Source: Oxalobacteraceae bacterium (GTDB lineage Bacteria; Pseudomonadota; Gammaproteobacteria; Burkholderiales; Burkholderiaceae_D). Taken from it: a DNA stretch of 35,320 bases. This document shows positions 7,926 through 17,500 of the stretch, piece after piece (positions within the stretch are counted from its first letter, which is position 1; each line of letters starts with the position of its first letter). Position numbers and translations under genes: made by a program. The stretch is taken from contig JAIZVZ010000038.1 of NCBI GenBank assembly GCA_021768485.1, positions 1-35,320 on the forward strand, in the 5' to 3' direction. Under the pieces are notes generated by a model, which made no database searches, was not told the origin of the DNA, and worked only from the letters and a program-made list of their open reading frames with translations.

Positions 7926-8486
7926 ATGGATCTGAACGAGGCGATTCTGGGGCGTCGTGCCGTGCGTCAATATACAGCGCAGGCGGTCGATGACAAGACG
8001 ATTGGCGCGCTGATCGATGCCGCCATTCAGGCGCCCAGCGCGGTCAACCAGCAGTCGTGGAAATTTACGGTCTTGCGCGATCAGGCGCTGCTCGACCGTC
8101 TGTCGCGCCAGGCCAAAGCGCATCTGCTGGCGACCATGGATGGCGGGCCGCATCGCGAGCATTTCAATTCGATGCTCAAGGATGAGGATTTCCATATTTT
8201 TTATCATGCGCCGGTACTGATCCTGATTTCGACGGCCGACGAAGGCCCGTGGGTAGTCGAGGATTGCGCCCTGGCGGCTGAAAACATGATGCTGGCCGCG
8301 CATGCCCTCGGGCTGGGCAGTTGCTGGATCGGTTTTGCGCAAGATTATCTCAATACCGCCGAGGGCAAGCAGTTATTGGGATTGCCGGCCACCGGCGTCA
8401 GCGTGGCGCCGATCATCGTCGGCCACCCGAAAGCGCCGACGCCGCCCGTGCCGCGCAAGAGTGCCGACATACGCTGGATCGGTTGA
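7926..8486 (+). CDS. Nitroreductase-family FMN oxidoreductase
   Basis: A 186-residue flavoprotein of the nitroreductase fold: MDLNEAILGRRAVRQYTAQ carries the Arg-rich FMN phosphate-binding motif RRAVRQY, followed by APSAVNQQSW (FMN contacts), EDCALAAENMMLAAHALGLG and GSCWIGFAQ. Such enzymes use NAD(P)H to reduce nitro compounds, quinones or flavins. I prefer ATG 7926 because AAGGGG at 7911-7916 lies nine bases upstream; the ATG at 7917 directly abuts that site. The upstream FNR-type box suggests induction at low oxygen. Substrate not predictable. Confidence 0.9.
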   Translation: MDLNEAILGRRAVRQYTAQAVDDKTIGALIDAAIQAPSAVNQQSWKFTVLRDQALLDRLSRQAKAHLLATMDGGPHREHFNSMLKDEDFHIFYHAPVLILISTADEGPWVVEDCALAAENMMLAAHALGLGSCWIGFAQDYLNTAEGKQLLGLPATGVSVAPIIVGHPKAPTPPVPRKSADIRWIG

Positions 8487-8510
8487 CGGCAGGGGGGGCG
8501 ACAGCGCCGG

Positions 8511-8999
8511 CTATTTGCCCGCCGGCTTTTTGTAGATGCCCGCTTCCAGCACGACGTCGTCGAAGCGCACGAGGTAGGTGCTTTTCGGCTCGAGCTTGCC
8601 GCTGACCGGATTTTCGTAGAGATAGTCGACCCAGCCTTTGCCCTGTTTGCGGGCCATGATGATGATTTCGCTCCGGTACAGCTTGCCGTTGGCGTCGCCG
8701 ACGTCGAGCAGATTCTTGCCGACGAGGGATGGCTTGATCGGATGCGCGAGCAGCATGCCGGTGTTAATGTCGCGCATCGACAGATACAGCGAACCGTGGA
8801 CGAAGTCGGGCGACCTGGCCTTGATTTTTTTGATCAGCGCGTCCTTGCCGTGGGCCTTCATGTACGCCGCACCGTGCTCGACCATGGCCACCGCGTCCTT
8901 GGCGCCCGGTTGGGCGGCGCTTATCGTGGAGTTGGCTGCGGTAGCGGCTGCGGCGAGCATCGTCATGCCGAGCAGGCCGCCAGTCAGTAAGCGTTTCAT
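8511..8999 (-). CDS. Secreted single-Cache-domain protein
   Basis: A 162-residue protein with a Sec signal peptide (MKRLLTGGLLGMTMLAAAATAA) and then one Cache/PilJ-like sensor module: AVAMVEHGAAYMKAHGKDALIKKI, GSLYLSMRDINTGMLLAHP, LLDVGDANGKLYRSEII and KGWVDYLYENP. This matches stand-alone periplasmic sCache_2 proteins that resemble chemoreceptor ligand-binding domains but lack a signalling part. GAGGA precedes the start at 8999. It is convergent with the nitroreductase, 24 bp apart. It probably binds a small ligand in the periplasm; partner unknown. Confidence 0.85.
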   Translation of the reverse strand: MKRLLTGGLLGMTMLAAAATAANSTISAAQPGAKDAVAMVEHGAAYMKAHGKDALIKKIKARSPDFVHGSLYLSMRDINTGMLLAHPIKPSLVGKNLLDVGDANGKLYRSEIIIMARKQGKGWVDYLYENPVSGKLEPKSTYLVRFDDVVLEAGIYKKPAGK

Positions 9000-9238
9000 G
9001 GAGTCGTCCTCAGATTGATTTCAAGGAAAGGAACAGGCCGCCGACGAATACGGGCGCTAATGAATGTGCAATGTACGCGGCGTCAATTTGAGCGTCAAGC
9101 AGCATTTTTACGATTTGGAAATTTCAGCGAAAGCGCTGTTGCATCGGCAATACTTCATTGCCTGGGCTTAAGGGCTGAGCTCAGGCGGTGCGAAAAAAGC
9201 TGAACCGAAGGTTACCAACGTTGCAATGCCGGCTGTCC

Positions 9239-9276
9239 GCGCTGCGGGAGGAGGCCGTGGCCGTCTCCCGCAGCGC
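9239..9276 (-). terminator. Stem-loop just after thiG (12-bp stem, no U-run)
   Basis: GCGCTGCGGGAG at 9239-9250 pairs perfectly with CTCCCGCAGCGC at 9265-9276 around a 14-nt loop. It sits five bases beyond the thiG stop on the minus strand. No T-run follows, so it is either a Rho-aided 3' end, an mRNA-protecting stem or a chance GC-rich dyad. The rest of the gap 9000-9281 shows nothing more that I can support. Confidence 0.4.
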
Positions 9277-9281
9277 CTCGA

Positions 9282-10076
9282 TCATGCCGGCCGGCCAGCC
9301 ATCGGCGACGACGGCGAAGCGGCAAAGCGTTTTGGAATGCGGCCGGCCAAAAAGGCTTCGCGCCCGGCCTCGACCGCCAGACGCATGGCGCGCGCCATGC
9401 GCACCGGGTCCTGGGCGCCGGCAATCGCGGTATTCATCAAGATGCCGTCGCAACCGAGTTCCATGGCAATGGCGGCATCGGAGGCGGTGCCGACGCCGGC
9501 ATCGACCAGCACCGGCACGCTGGCTTGCTCGATGATCAGCGACAGATTCCAGGGATTCAAGATGCCCATGCCGGAACCGATCAGCGAGGCCAGCGGCATG
9601 ACGGCCACGCAGCCGATTTCTTCGAGCAGTTTGGCCTGGATCGGATCGTCGCTGCAATACACCATGACGTCAAAACCGTCGCGCACCAGCGCTTCGGCCG
9701 CGATCAGGGTTTCCGGCATGTGCGGGAATAGCGTTTTTTCGTTGCCCAGCACTTCGAGCTTGACCAGTTTGTGGCCGTTCAGCAGTTCGCGCGCCAGTTG
9801 CAGCGTGTAGATGGCGTCCTTGGCCGTATAGCAGCCGGCGGTGTTGGGCAGGATTGTGTATTGCGACGGCGGCAGGACGTCGAGCAGACTCGGGGTATTC
9901 GGGTCCTGGCCGATGTTGACGCGGCGGATCGCCACGGTGATGATTTCGGCGCCGGCGGCATCGGTCGCTTCGCGCGTCTGTTGCAGGTCGCGGTATTTGC
10001 CGCTGCCGACCAGCAGGCGCGAATTGTAGCTTTTGCCGGCAATGGTCAACATGCCGTCTTTGGTATTTTGTGACAT
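9282..10076 (-). CDS. thiG: Thiazole synthase
   Basis: ThiG forms the thiazole ring of thiamin from deoxyxylulose 5-phosphate, dehydroglycine and ThiS-thiocarboxylate. The 264-residue protein shows [55 protein letters not shown] (with the Schiff-base lysine region), [17 protein letters not shown] and [20 protein letters not shown]. The start at 10076 has GGAG seven bases upstream; the open frame extends 13 codons further without support. It follows thiS on the same strand, with a 142-bp gap that holds a 14-nt tandem repeat. No thiE follows. Confidence 0.97.
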   Translation of the reverse strand: MSQNTKDGMLTIAGKSYNSRLLVGSGKYRDLQQTREATDAAGAEIITVAIRRVNIGQDPNTPSLLDVLPPSQYTILPNTAGCYTAKDAIYTLQLARELLNGHKLVKLEVLGNEKTLFPHMPETLIAAEALVRDGFDVMVYCSDDPIQAKLLEEIGCVAVMPLASLIGSGMGILNPWNLSLIIEQASVPVLVDAGVGTASDAAIAMELGCDGILMNTAIAGAQDPVRMARAMRLAVEAGREAFLAGRIPKRFAASPSSPMAGRPA

Positions 10077-10140
10077 TGTGTTTCTCCAGGTTGGCGGCGG
10101 ACCGGATCGGTCCAAGCAATCAGGTGCCGCGAGATATTAC

Positions 10141-10180
10141 AAAATAGTGCGTGCAAAATAGTGCGTGCAAAACAATGTGC
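10141..10180. repeat. 14-nt tandem repeat between thiS and thiG
   Basis: AAAATAGTGCGTGC occurs at 10141-10154 and again at 10155-10168, followed by a partial, diverged third copy AAAACAATGTGC to 10180. It lies in the 142-bp spacer of the thiS-thiG transcript. No function is evident; slippage duplication is the simplest origin. Confidence 0.85.
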
Positions 10181-10218
10181 CGGACGTGCCCGGCGCGTGG
10201 CCGATCTTTATCGAAAAA

Positions 10219-10419
10219 TCAACCGCCGCCGATCGCGCGTACGATCTCGACCTTGTCCTGTGCCTGCAGGCTGCGCTGGCCCCACTGCTGGCGCGGCACC
10301 ACGCTGCGGTTGACTGCCAGCGCCAGCGATTGCTGCGTCAGCGCCAGCGCTTCGATCAAATCCTGCAAGGTGGCGCCTGGCGCCAACTGGTGCGGTTCGC
10401 CGTTTAATTCGATTTCCAT
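10219..10419 (-). CDS. thiS: Sulfur carrier protein ThiS
   Basis: A 66-residue ubiquitin-like protein (MEIELNGEPHQLAPGATLQD) ending in AIGGG. The C-terminal Gly-Gly is adenylated and thiocarboxylated to carry sulfur to thiazole synthase; here one further Gly follows the pair. AGGAG is nine bases before the ATG. It is upstream of thiG as expected for the pathway. The thiO and thiE genes that commonly accompany this pair are absent; a dadA-type gene lies upstream instead. Confidence 0.95.
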   Translation of the reverse strand: MEIELNGEPHQLAPGATLQDLIEALALTQQSLALAVNRSVVPRQQWGQRSLQAQDKVEIVRAIGGG

Positions 10420-10774
10420 TACTGCGGTCTCCTGATCCTGCCTCGTGTTGATGGATTGCTTTAGATTGACTGACTAGACTGATTATTATCCTAATTGACT
10501 GCCGGGTTTTCCCATGCCGGCCGCGGCCGCACCATTGCCGCGCCGCGCGGTTCGGCATTGAATGTGCGCCGGTTCGCCTCGGTTCGCCGAGCTCGCGGGC
10601 GTCAGGCAGGACCGTCATCTGGCGCCGATTGTGTCTGGACCAGGTGGCTGTGTCATTGACCTTGGCGGGGTTTGCGCGGAATGGCAGCGCGGCACGCATG
10701 GGATTGCCACGCGCATTATACCGCAGCGCCCTGGCGATTTCGGCGCGCGGGCAGCCTGCCTGCCGCCAGTCTGC
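10420..10774 (-). promoter_or_regulatory. thiS leader/promoter region, 355 bp
   Basis: A consensus -10 hexamer TATAAT reads on the minus strand at 10720-10715, about 295 nt upstream of thiS, but the matching -35 position is poor (CCGAAA). A GCGGCCGC palindrome and several GC-rich short dyads are present near 10520-10560. I looked for a TPP riboswitch and found neither the CTGAGA nor the ACCTGATC signature in the right order, so none is called. The stretch 10465-10500 is AT-rich with repeated TTGACT and TGACT words. Confidence 0.35.
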
Positions 10775-12094
10775 CTAGTGTTTCATCGCCGGCGCGCTGC
10801 TCGGCAGAGGGCTGTTTTTTGTGTGCGGCATGCCGGTAAAGGCAAAGTCGACCTCGGGCCGGCGGCCCGAAACGATGTCGGCGATGGCGCGGCCGGAACC
10901 GCAGCCCATGGTCCAGCCGAGGGTGCCGTGGCCGGTATTCAAAAACAGATTGCTCAGGCGGGTCTTGCCGACATAGGGCACGTTCGACGGTGTCAGCGGG
11001 CGCAGGCCGGTCCAGTAGACGGGGTTGGAATAGTCGCAGGCGTCCGGAAACAGTTCGCGCGTGCGGCGCGTCAGCGCTTCGCAGCGCGCCGTGTTCAGTT
11101 CGCGCGAATAGCCGTTCAGCTCGCAGGTGCCGGCCACCCGCAGCTGATTGCCCAGGCGCGCGAACACGAGCTTGTAGCCATCGTCGATCATCGAGACCGT
11201 CGGCGCCAGTTCGGGTTTGAGGATAGGGTAGGTCGCCGAATAGCCCTTGCCCGGATAAATCATCAGATTGATGCCCAGAGGCTTGAGCAATTCGACTGAA
11301 AAGCTGCCCAGTGCGACCACGAAGGCATCGGCCCGCAATACCTGGTGGTAGCCGTCGGCATCGATGACCTCGACCCCGCTGACCTTGGCGGCGGCTCCCG
11401 TGCCCTCGGTCAGCAGCCGGGTAATCGAGGTGCTGAAGCGGAAATCGACGCCGGCCGCCCTGGCGCGCTCGGCCAGCCCGGCCGTAAAGCGGTGGACGTC
11501 GCCCGATTCGTCGGTCTCGGTGTAATGACCGCCGACGATTTTATGGCGGATATCGGCCAGCGCCGGTTCGATCGCCACCACGCGCTCGGCGTCGATCGAT
11601 TGACGCGGACAGCCGAGGGCGCGCATGCGGGCGCTGACCGGCACCGAACTGTCGAATTCTTTTTGATCGGTATAAAAATGCAGGATGCCGCGCGTCAGGC
11701 AATCGTAGGCGATCTCGGTTTCCTGGCGCACCGTCTGCAGGGTTTGCCGGCTATATTCTGCCATGGCAACAATTTGCCGCATATTGCGCGCCGAGCGCGC
11801 GGCCGTGCACTCGCGCAAAAAGCGCAGCGCCCATTGCCATTGCAGCAATTCGGGGCGGAAGCGGTAGAGTAGCGGGGCATCTTCCTGACCCAGCCATTTG
11901 AGGATTTTCAGCGGTGCGGTCGGGTTGGCCCATGGCTCGGCATGCGAGACGGAAATCTGGCAGCCGTTGGCCATGCTGGTTTCCTGGGCGGCGCCGGTCT
12001 GGCGTTCGATCACTGTCACGTCGTGGCCTGCCTTGCTTAAAAACCAGGCAGAAGCGGTGCCGATAATGCCTGAACCGAGGACGATGACTTTCAT
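10775..12094 (-). CDS. dadA: D-amino acid dehydrogenase small subunit (DadA-type)
   Basis: A 439-residue FAD protein that oxidatively deaminates D-amino acids, passing electrons to the respiratory chain at the inner membrane. The N-terminus MKVIVLGSGIIGTASAWFLS holds the GxGxxG dinucleotide motif, and the C-terminal block YWTGLRPLTPSNVPYVG followed by NTGHGTLGWTMGCGSG is diagnostic of DadA. The start at 12094 has GGAG about ten bases upstream. The early segment reads ANGCQISVSHAEPW rather than the E. coli ANAGQISPGYAAPW, so its substrate range may differ. It lies where thiO (glycine oxidase) often stands beside thiSG; replacing ThiO is possible but unproven. Confidence 0.9.
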   Translation of the reverse strand: MKVIVLGSGIIGTASAWFLSKAGHDVTVIERQTGAAQETSMANGCQISVSHAEPWANPTAPLKILKWLGQEDAPLLYRFRPELLQWQWALRFLRECTAARSARNMRQIVAMAEYSRQTLQTVRQETEIAYDCLTRGILHFYTDQKEFDSSVPVSARMRALGCPRQSIDAERVVAIEPALADIRHKIVGGHYTETDESGDVHRFTAGLAERARAAGVDFRFSTSITRLLTEGTGAAAKVSGVEVIDADGYHQVLRADAFVVALGSFSVELLKPLGINLMIYPGKGYSATYPILKPELAPTVSMIDDGYKLVFARLGNQLRVAGTCELNGYSRELNTARCEALTRRTRELFPDACDYSNPVYWTGLRPLTPSNVPYVGKTRLSNLFLNTGHGTLGWTMGCGSGRAIADIVSGRRPEVDFAFTGMPHTKNSPLPSSAPAMKH

Positions 12095-12499
12095 GATGCG
12101 TGTGCTCCACTCACTGATCAAGTCTTCGATTGTACAACAAGAATACCTGGCTTTCGCCCGTCAGCGGTGCATTGGCCGCGATTTGCCGGCTATGGATGAG
12201 GAAATATATTACGCTAAAGAATGTTAATGATTTGCCTTGCCGCAACAATAGCCATGACAATTATTATTCTCATATGGCGGCACCGGGGCCTTGAAGCCGG
12301 CCTTGTGCGGGATCCCGCGGCCACTATACTTTAGAAGATCGCTTATGAAGATCGAAAGGCGGCGTTGCCGCCTGCCGGCGCCGGACGGCAGTACCGAGGC
12401 GCGCCCCAAATGTCGATATGAAATATTTTATATTCAGCAAGACGATCTTGTTCCGATTGCATATTCGTTTTCATCGGATACGATTTACAGGAGACAATC
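12095..12499. promoter_or_regulatory. Divergent gap between dadA and the VOC gene, with a Fur-like site
   Basis: In this 405-bp gap, 12253-12271 read on the minus strand as GAGAATAATAATTGTCATG matches the 19-bp Fur box consensus at about 13 of 19 positions. It lies about 160 bp upstream of dadA and 230 bp upstream of the VOC gene. An 8-bp palindrome TTGTACAA occurs at 12130-12137. CAGGAG at 12488-12493 is the ribosome-binding site of the VOC gene. No gene was identified. The Fur call is weak. Confidence 0.3.
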
Positions 12500-13030
12500 A
12501 TGACAGATTCACAGGTGAAGCCCATTCCTGCGGGCATGCATTCAGTCACGCCGCATCTGGTGTGCGCCAACGCCGCCGAGGCGATCGCGTTTTATAAAAA
12601 TGCTTTCGGCGCGGTCGAACTGAGCCGCCTGCCCGCCGCCGACGGCAAACTCATGCATGCGATGATCAGAATCGGCGATTCGGTCGTCATGCTCGGCGAT
12701 GAATGTCCCGAATGGCAGGTGCTCGGGCCGAAAGCCCTGGGCGGGACGGCGGTCACCTTGCATATTTATGTCGAGGATGTCGATGCCGCCTTCCAGCGTG
12801 CGCTCGATGCCGGCGCCGCGGCCACGATGGCGCTGGAAGACATGTTCTGGGGCGACCGCTACGGCGTGGTCGAAGATCCGTATGGCCATAAATGGTCGTT
12901 GGCCACGCATCAGCGCGATGTCAGTATGGATGAAATGCAAGCGGCGATGCAACAGCAGTTTGCACGGCACGGGGAGCTGGCCGGGCAGCCACCGCCCTCA
13001 TCGACGAGGCAACAGCCGGCCGCCCATTAA
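12500..13030 (+). CDS. VOC-family (PhnB/glyoxalase-like) protein
   Basis: A 176-residue protein of the vicinal oxygen chelate fold, PhnB-like branch: VTPHLVCANAAEAIAFYKNAFGA, HAMIRIGDSVVMLGDE, VTLHIYVEDVDAAFQRALDAGA and DMFWGDRYGVVEDPYGHKWS. Paired beta-alpha-beta modules are evident; the role of this branch is mostly unknown. CAGGAG is six bases before the ATG. The last 30 residues (PPPSSTRQQPAAH end) are low-complexity. Its TAA stop overlaps the stop of the convergent TPR gene in the four bases TTAA at 13027-13030. Confidence 0.88.
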   Translation: MTDSQVKPIPAGMHSVTPHLVCANAAEAIAFYKNAFGAVELSRLPAADGKLMHAMIRIGDSVVMLGDECPEWQVLGPKALGGTAVTLHIYVEDVDAAFQRALDAGAAATMALEDMFWGDRYGVVEDPYGHKWSLATHQRDVSMDEMQAAMQQQFARHGELAGQPPPSSTRQQPAAH

Positions 13031-14409
13031 CGGCGCGCCCAGTCGGCGAGCGCGGTGCGCAGCCTGGCGATGACGGTTGTCCAGTCGCCGTCGAGGTCTT
13101 GCCGAAACAGGCGCATGCTGTCGGCATACCATGGCGTATCGCTGCGCTTGCTCATCCAGCGCCAGTCGGTGCGATAGGCCGGCAGCAAGACCCAGCACGG
13201 CGTGCCGAGGGCGCCGCTCAGGTGGACGATGGCGGTGTCGACGCTGATCACGAGGTCGAGCTGGGCAATCACGGCGGCGGTGTCGGCAAAGTCGCCGAAA
13301 CTGTCGCCGAGCGTCAGCAGATCGAATGGCTCGCGCAGCGCGGGCGGCAGTTGGCTATCGCCTTTTTGCAAGCTGACAAAACGCAGGCCGGCCACGCTGG
13401 CCAGCGGCGTCAAAGGCGCCAGCGAGGCCAGCGAGCGTTCGCCGTCGTTTTCGAAATGGCGGTTGCCCTGCCATGCCAGGCCGACCCGCAGGCCCGGCGG
13501 GCCGAGGCGCGGCGCCCAGTGACTGAGGTCTTCGCGGGCGGCGCGCAGATAGGGAATCGAGCGCGGAATGGTCGGCAATTCGGTTTTGCAGTGCAAAGGC
13601 AGACTCAGCGGCAAGGTCCAGAAATCCCAGCCGGCGGTCGGCGCCGCCGCATTGTGCGGATACACGGCATCGATGCCGGGCAGCGTCGCAAACAGCCGGG
13701 CCAGGGCCGGATCGCAGAGGATGGCGACCTGAGCGGCGCCCCTCGCCTTGAGTTCGCTGGCATAGCGGCAAAATTGGATCATGTCGCCATGCCCGCCTTC
13801 GAATCCGATAATTATTTTCTTTCCGGAAATATCTTCGCCATGCCAGCGCGGGCATGAAAAATAGCGCAACAGCGGCGCGTACGTTAGGCGCGCGTCCAGA
13901 CACGACCACCCCTCCCGCAAGCGCCCCTGGCGCAACAGGATATAGGCGAGATTGAAGCTTGCCTTATGGAAGCCGGGATCGAGCGCCAGCGCCGTGCGAT
14001 AGCATTGTTCGGCCTCGGCTTCACGCTGCAGGCAGGCGAGCAGCACGCCGAGATTGGACCAGGCCGCGGGCGACTGTGGCGCCATTTGCAATGCCTGGCG
14101 CAACAGCGATTCGGCCTCCTCGAATTTTTTTTCCTTGAGTAACAAGACGCCGAGGTTCAGATACACTTGCGCGCCTTCCGGCCCGTCTTCCGGCCATAAT
14201 GCGATAGCTTGCCGGTAGCAGGCTTGGGCCTGTTCGAGTGCGCCATCGCGCTCGTGCAGCAGGCCGAGGTTGGCGAGCGCCTGGGCAAAATCGGGTGCCA
14301 GTGCAATCGCCTGGCGAAAGCAGTGCCGGGCGGCGGCTGCATCGCCCGCGGCCATGTGCTGGTTTCCTTCAAAAAACAGATTTTCGGCGGCGGCAGGAAT
14401 GGCGGGCAT
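13027..14409 (-). CDS. TPR protein with GT9/ADP-heptose transferase-like C-terminal domain
   Basis: A protein of about 460 residues. Residues 5-190 are tandem tetratricopeptide repeats (ARHCFRQAIALAPDFAQALANLG, QAYCYRQAIAL-type units, ESLLRQALQMAPQSPAAWSNLG, EQCYRTALALDPGFHKASFNLA). Residues 200-460 resemble a GT-B glycosyltransferase: KIIIGFEGGHGDMIQFCRY, LRVGLAWQGNRHFENDGERS, RFVSLQKGD and LDLVISVDTAIVHLSGALG, where the DTAxxHLAGA-type motif is typical of family 9. Probable role is protein or surface glycosylation. I start at ATG 14409; a TTG start at 14439 is possible, and neither has a clear ribosome-binding site. Confidence 0.85.
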   Translation of the reverse strand: MPAIPAAAENLFFEGNQHMAAGDAAAARHCFRQAIALAPDFAQALANLGLLHERDGALEQAQACYRQAIALWPEDGPEGAQVYLNLGVLLLKEKKFEEAESLLRQALQMAPQSPAAWSNLGVLLACLQREAEAEQCYRTALALDPGFHKASFNLAYILLRQGRLREGWSCLDARLTYAPLLRYFSCPRWHGEDISGKKIIIGFEGGHGDMIQFCRYASELKARGAAQVAILCDPALARLFATLPGIDAVYPHNAAAPTAGWDFWTLPLSLPLHCKTELPTIPRSIPYLRAAREDLSHWAPRLGPPGLRVGLAWQGNRHFENDGERSLASLAPLTPLASVAGLRFVSLQKGDSQLPPALREPFDLLTLGDSFGDFADTAAVIAQLDLVISVDTAIVHLSGALGTPCWVLLPAYRTDWRWMSKRSDTPWYADSMRLFRQDLDGDWTTVIARLRTALADWARR

Positions 14410-14546
14410 GCTGTGTTCGTGCAAGGGCAATACGCCCAAGTGTAAGTCATGGCCGCACTTTGCGGCATGTCATGTGAAAAATGTTGAAATTTAACAATTC
14501 CACACGCTCTGCACAAATCGGCTTGCGCGCTGAAAGGATGAGCAAA

Positions 14547-14572
14547 AGCATCACTATTTTAATTGTGATGCT
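14547..14572. promoter_or_regulatory. Operator-like dyad upstream of the hybrid kinase gene
   Basis: AGCATCAC at 14547-14554 and GTGATGCT at 14565-14572 form a perfect 8-bp inverted repeat around the AT-only spacer TATTTTAATT. It is centred about 40 bp upstream of the kinase start in the gap between that gene and the divergent TPR gene. The form (GC-containing arms, AT-rich centre) is typical of a dimeric regulator site; no regulator is identified. Confidence 0.55.
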
Positions 14573-14598
14573 CCTGCAGAACGGCTAGTATTGACCAT

Positions 14599-17500
14599 AT
14601 GCAGATACCTACAGTCAGATCTATTGCGCATCAAAAGCGACGTGAATGGTTGCTGCTGTTGGCTGTCATGCTGGCAATGGCTTGCATTCTTGTATTTTCG
14701 TATTTAAATGAAGTGGAAGCGCACCGGGCTACCGAGAGCGACCGCCTGCGGGTGCTGGCCAATGTCATCGCCACCAATGTCGAGACCAATCTGCAGGCCA
14801 CCGATCTGGCGCTGGAAGGCGTGATCCGCGATTTCCTGCCGGGGCCGCACGGCATGGACCGCAGCGACGACGTCAACCGCCGCCTCAGTGCGCTGGAATC
14901 GGCCATGCCGGGCGTGCGGGCCATCGTGGTACTCGATGCGCATGGCACGATTGTCGCCGCCTCCAAGCGCAACTTGCTCGGTACCGATCTCAGCGGCCGC
15001 GAATACTTCAAGCGCGCGCGCGCCAATCCTGACAGCAAGACGTTTTATATTTCGGCGCCGTTTCAATCGCTCAAGAAAGAGCCTGATCTGGTGATTACCG
15101 CTTCGCGCATGGTGGTCGGCCCGGCGGGCCAGTTTAACGGCCTGGTGGTGGCGGCCATCGACCGCGCCTATTTTGCCAGCATCCTGGCGCCGGTCATGTA
15201 CGCGCCCGATGTCTGGGCATACGTGGTGCATGGCGATGGCCGGCAACTGCTCAATTTCCCCGAAAACGGCCGCAGCGACGGCGTCGACCTGAATCGGCCC
15301 GGCACGCTGTTCAGCCGCCATCTCCAGAGCGGCAAGACGGCCAGCGTGATCAGCGGCCCGGTCTACACGACCAAGGAGCAGCGCATGATGGCGCTGCGCA
15401 CGGTGCAGCCGGCGGCGCTGCACATGGACCGGCCCATCGTCATCGGGCTCAGCCGCAGCTCGGCGGCGATGGCGCTGCCTTTGCAAAGCAAGGGGCTGAC
15501 AACCTTGCTGTCCTTCGTATTGCTGGGCATATTGGGCAGTTGCGCACTGTATTGGATGCAATCGCGGCGCACGTATATCGAGGCGCTCGGCGCCGATCTG
15601 GAGCAGAAAAAACAGGAGGCCGAGGAGCGGATCAAATACGATTTCGCGCTGCGCGAGAGTGAGGCGCGCTTTCGTACGCTGATCGAAGACGCGCCGCTGG
15701 CGATTGCCATTTTGCGTCGCGGGCATTTCGAATACACCAATCCGCGCTACCGGGCGCTGCATGGCTATGGCGTTGCCGACGACTTGAACGGCATGCCGTG
15801 GAATGCCATGCTGGCCCCGCAATCGCGCGCCGCGCTCGGTCCGCAGCAAGCCCTGATCGACGTCGATTCGCCGATCGAGCAGATGTTCGAGGCGCTTGGA
15901 CTGGGCAAGGACGGCGCGCTGGTGCCGGTATTTAAGACCACCACCCGGGTCGAGCTGGCCGATGGTCCGGCCACCCTGATTTTTGCGCAGGATATCTCGG
16001 CCCAGAAACATGCGGAGTCGGCCTTGCTGCAGGCGCGCGACGCCGCCGAGGCTGCCAACCGCAGCAAGGCCGATTTTCTGGCCAATATGAGCCATGAAAT
16101 CCGGTCGCCGCTCAATGCCATTCTCGGCCTGGCCTATCTGCTCGAACAGGCACGGCTGGAGACCGATGCGCGCAATATGGTGCACAAGATCCGCGCTTCC
16201 GGCCGCACCTTGCTCGGCATCATCAACGACGTCCTCGACGTGTCGAAAATCGAAGCCGGCCACATGGTGCTGGAGCAGGCGCCGTTTCGCCTGAGCGATG
16301 TGATCGACAGCGTGGCGGCGGCGATGGGCGTGGCCGCCGGCGACAAGGACATCGACCTGATCATCCAGCCGCCGCCTGCCGAAATTTCGTATGTGATGGG
16401 CGATGCGCTGCGTCTTGAGCAGGTGCTGGTCAACCTGATCAGCAATGCCGTCAAATTTACGCAGCAAGGCAAGGTCGAATTGCGGGTCGAGGTGGCGAGC
16501 CGCGACGAGCACAAGGTGGTACTGCGCTTTTGCGTGGACGATACCGGCATCGGCATCGCGCCCGCGCATCAGGGCGAAGTCTTTTCGGCCTTCATGCAGG
16601 CCGACAGTTCGACCACGCGGCGCTTCGGCGGCACCGGCCTGGGGCTGGCGATCTGCCGCCAGCTGGTGGCGCTGATGGGCGGCGAAATCGGCCTCAACAG
16701 TACGCTCGGCCAGGGCAGCCAGTTCTGGTTCACGCTGCCGATGCTGCCGATACCGGACAGCGATTTCTCGTCGGCCGAGATGGTGTGCGTCGAGGCCCTG
16801 ATCGCCGATGACAGTGCGATCGCCCTGCATGCGGCCGGCGCCATTGCGCAGGGCCTGGGCTGGCAGGTCGATGCGGTCGAATCGGGCGAATCGGCGCTTT
16901 CGCATGTGCGCGCGCGCAAGGGCGGCAAGCTGCCCAATGTCGTCATCCTCGACTGGAAGATGCCGGGCATGGACGGCCTGGCGACGGCGCGCGCAATCCG
17001 CGAATCGGTGCCGGCCGAGGAATGGCCGGTGGTCATTATGGCAACCGCCTATTCGCTGTCCGAACTGTCCAGCCGTGCCGGCGTGGAAATGGTCGATGCC
17101 ATCCTGACCAAGCCGATCACCGCTTCGGGCCTGTATAACGCCGTGATCGAGGCCCAGCACCGGCGCGCGGCCACGGTCGGCATCCCGCGGGTGTTGCGGC
17201 AGACCGCCAGCCATGGCCTCGAAGGCATTCGCGTGCTGATCGTCGACGATAGCGAAATCAATCGCGAAGTGGCACAATTGATTTTGCGCGAGCAGGGGGC
17301 GATCGTCGAACTGGCTTTCGACGGCCAGGCTGCGCTCGACTGGCTGCTGGCCCATCCCGACGGCGTCGACCTGGTGTTGATGGATGTGCAAATGCCGGTG
17401 ATGGATGGCATCGAGGCCACACGCCGCCTGCGGCAACTGCCGCAATTTAAGGACTTGCCGGTGGTGGCCCTGACCGCCGGCGCGTTCAAGTCGCAGCAGG

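Noticed and set aside
10420-10774. Expected TPP riboswitch before thiS
   Set aside because: The conserved CTGAGA and ACCTGATC-type blocks are not found in order on the minus strand.
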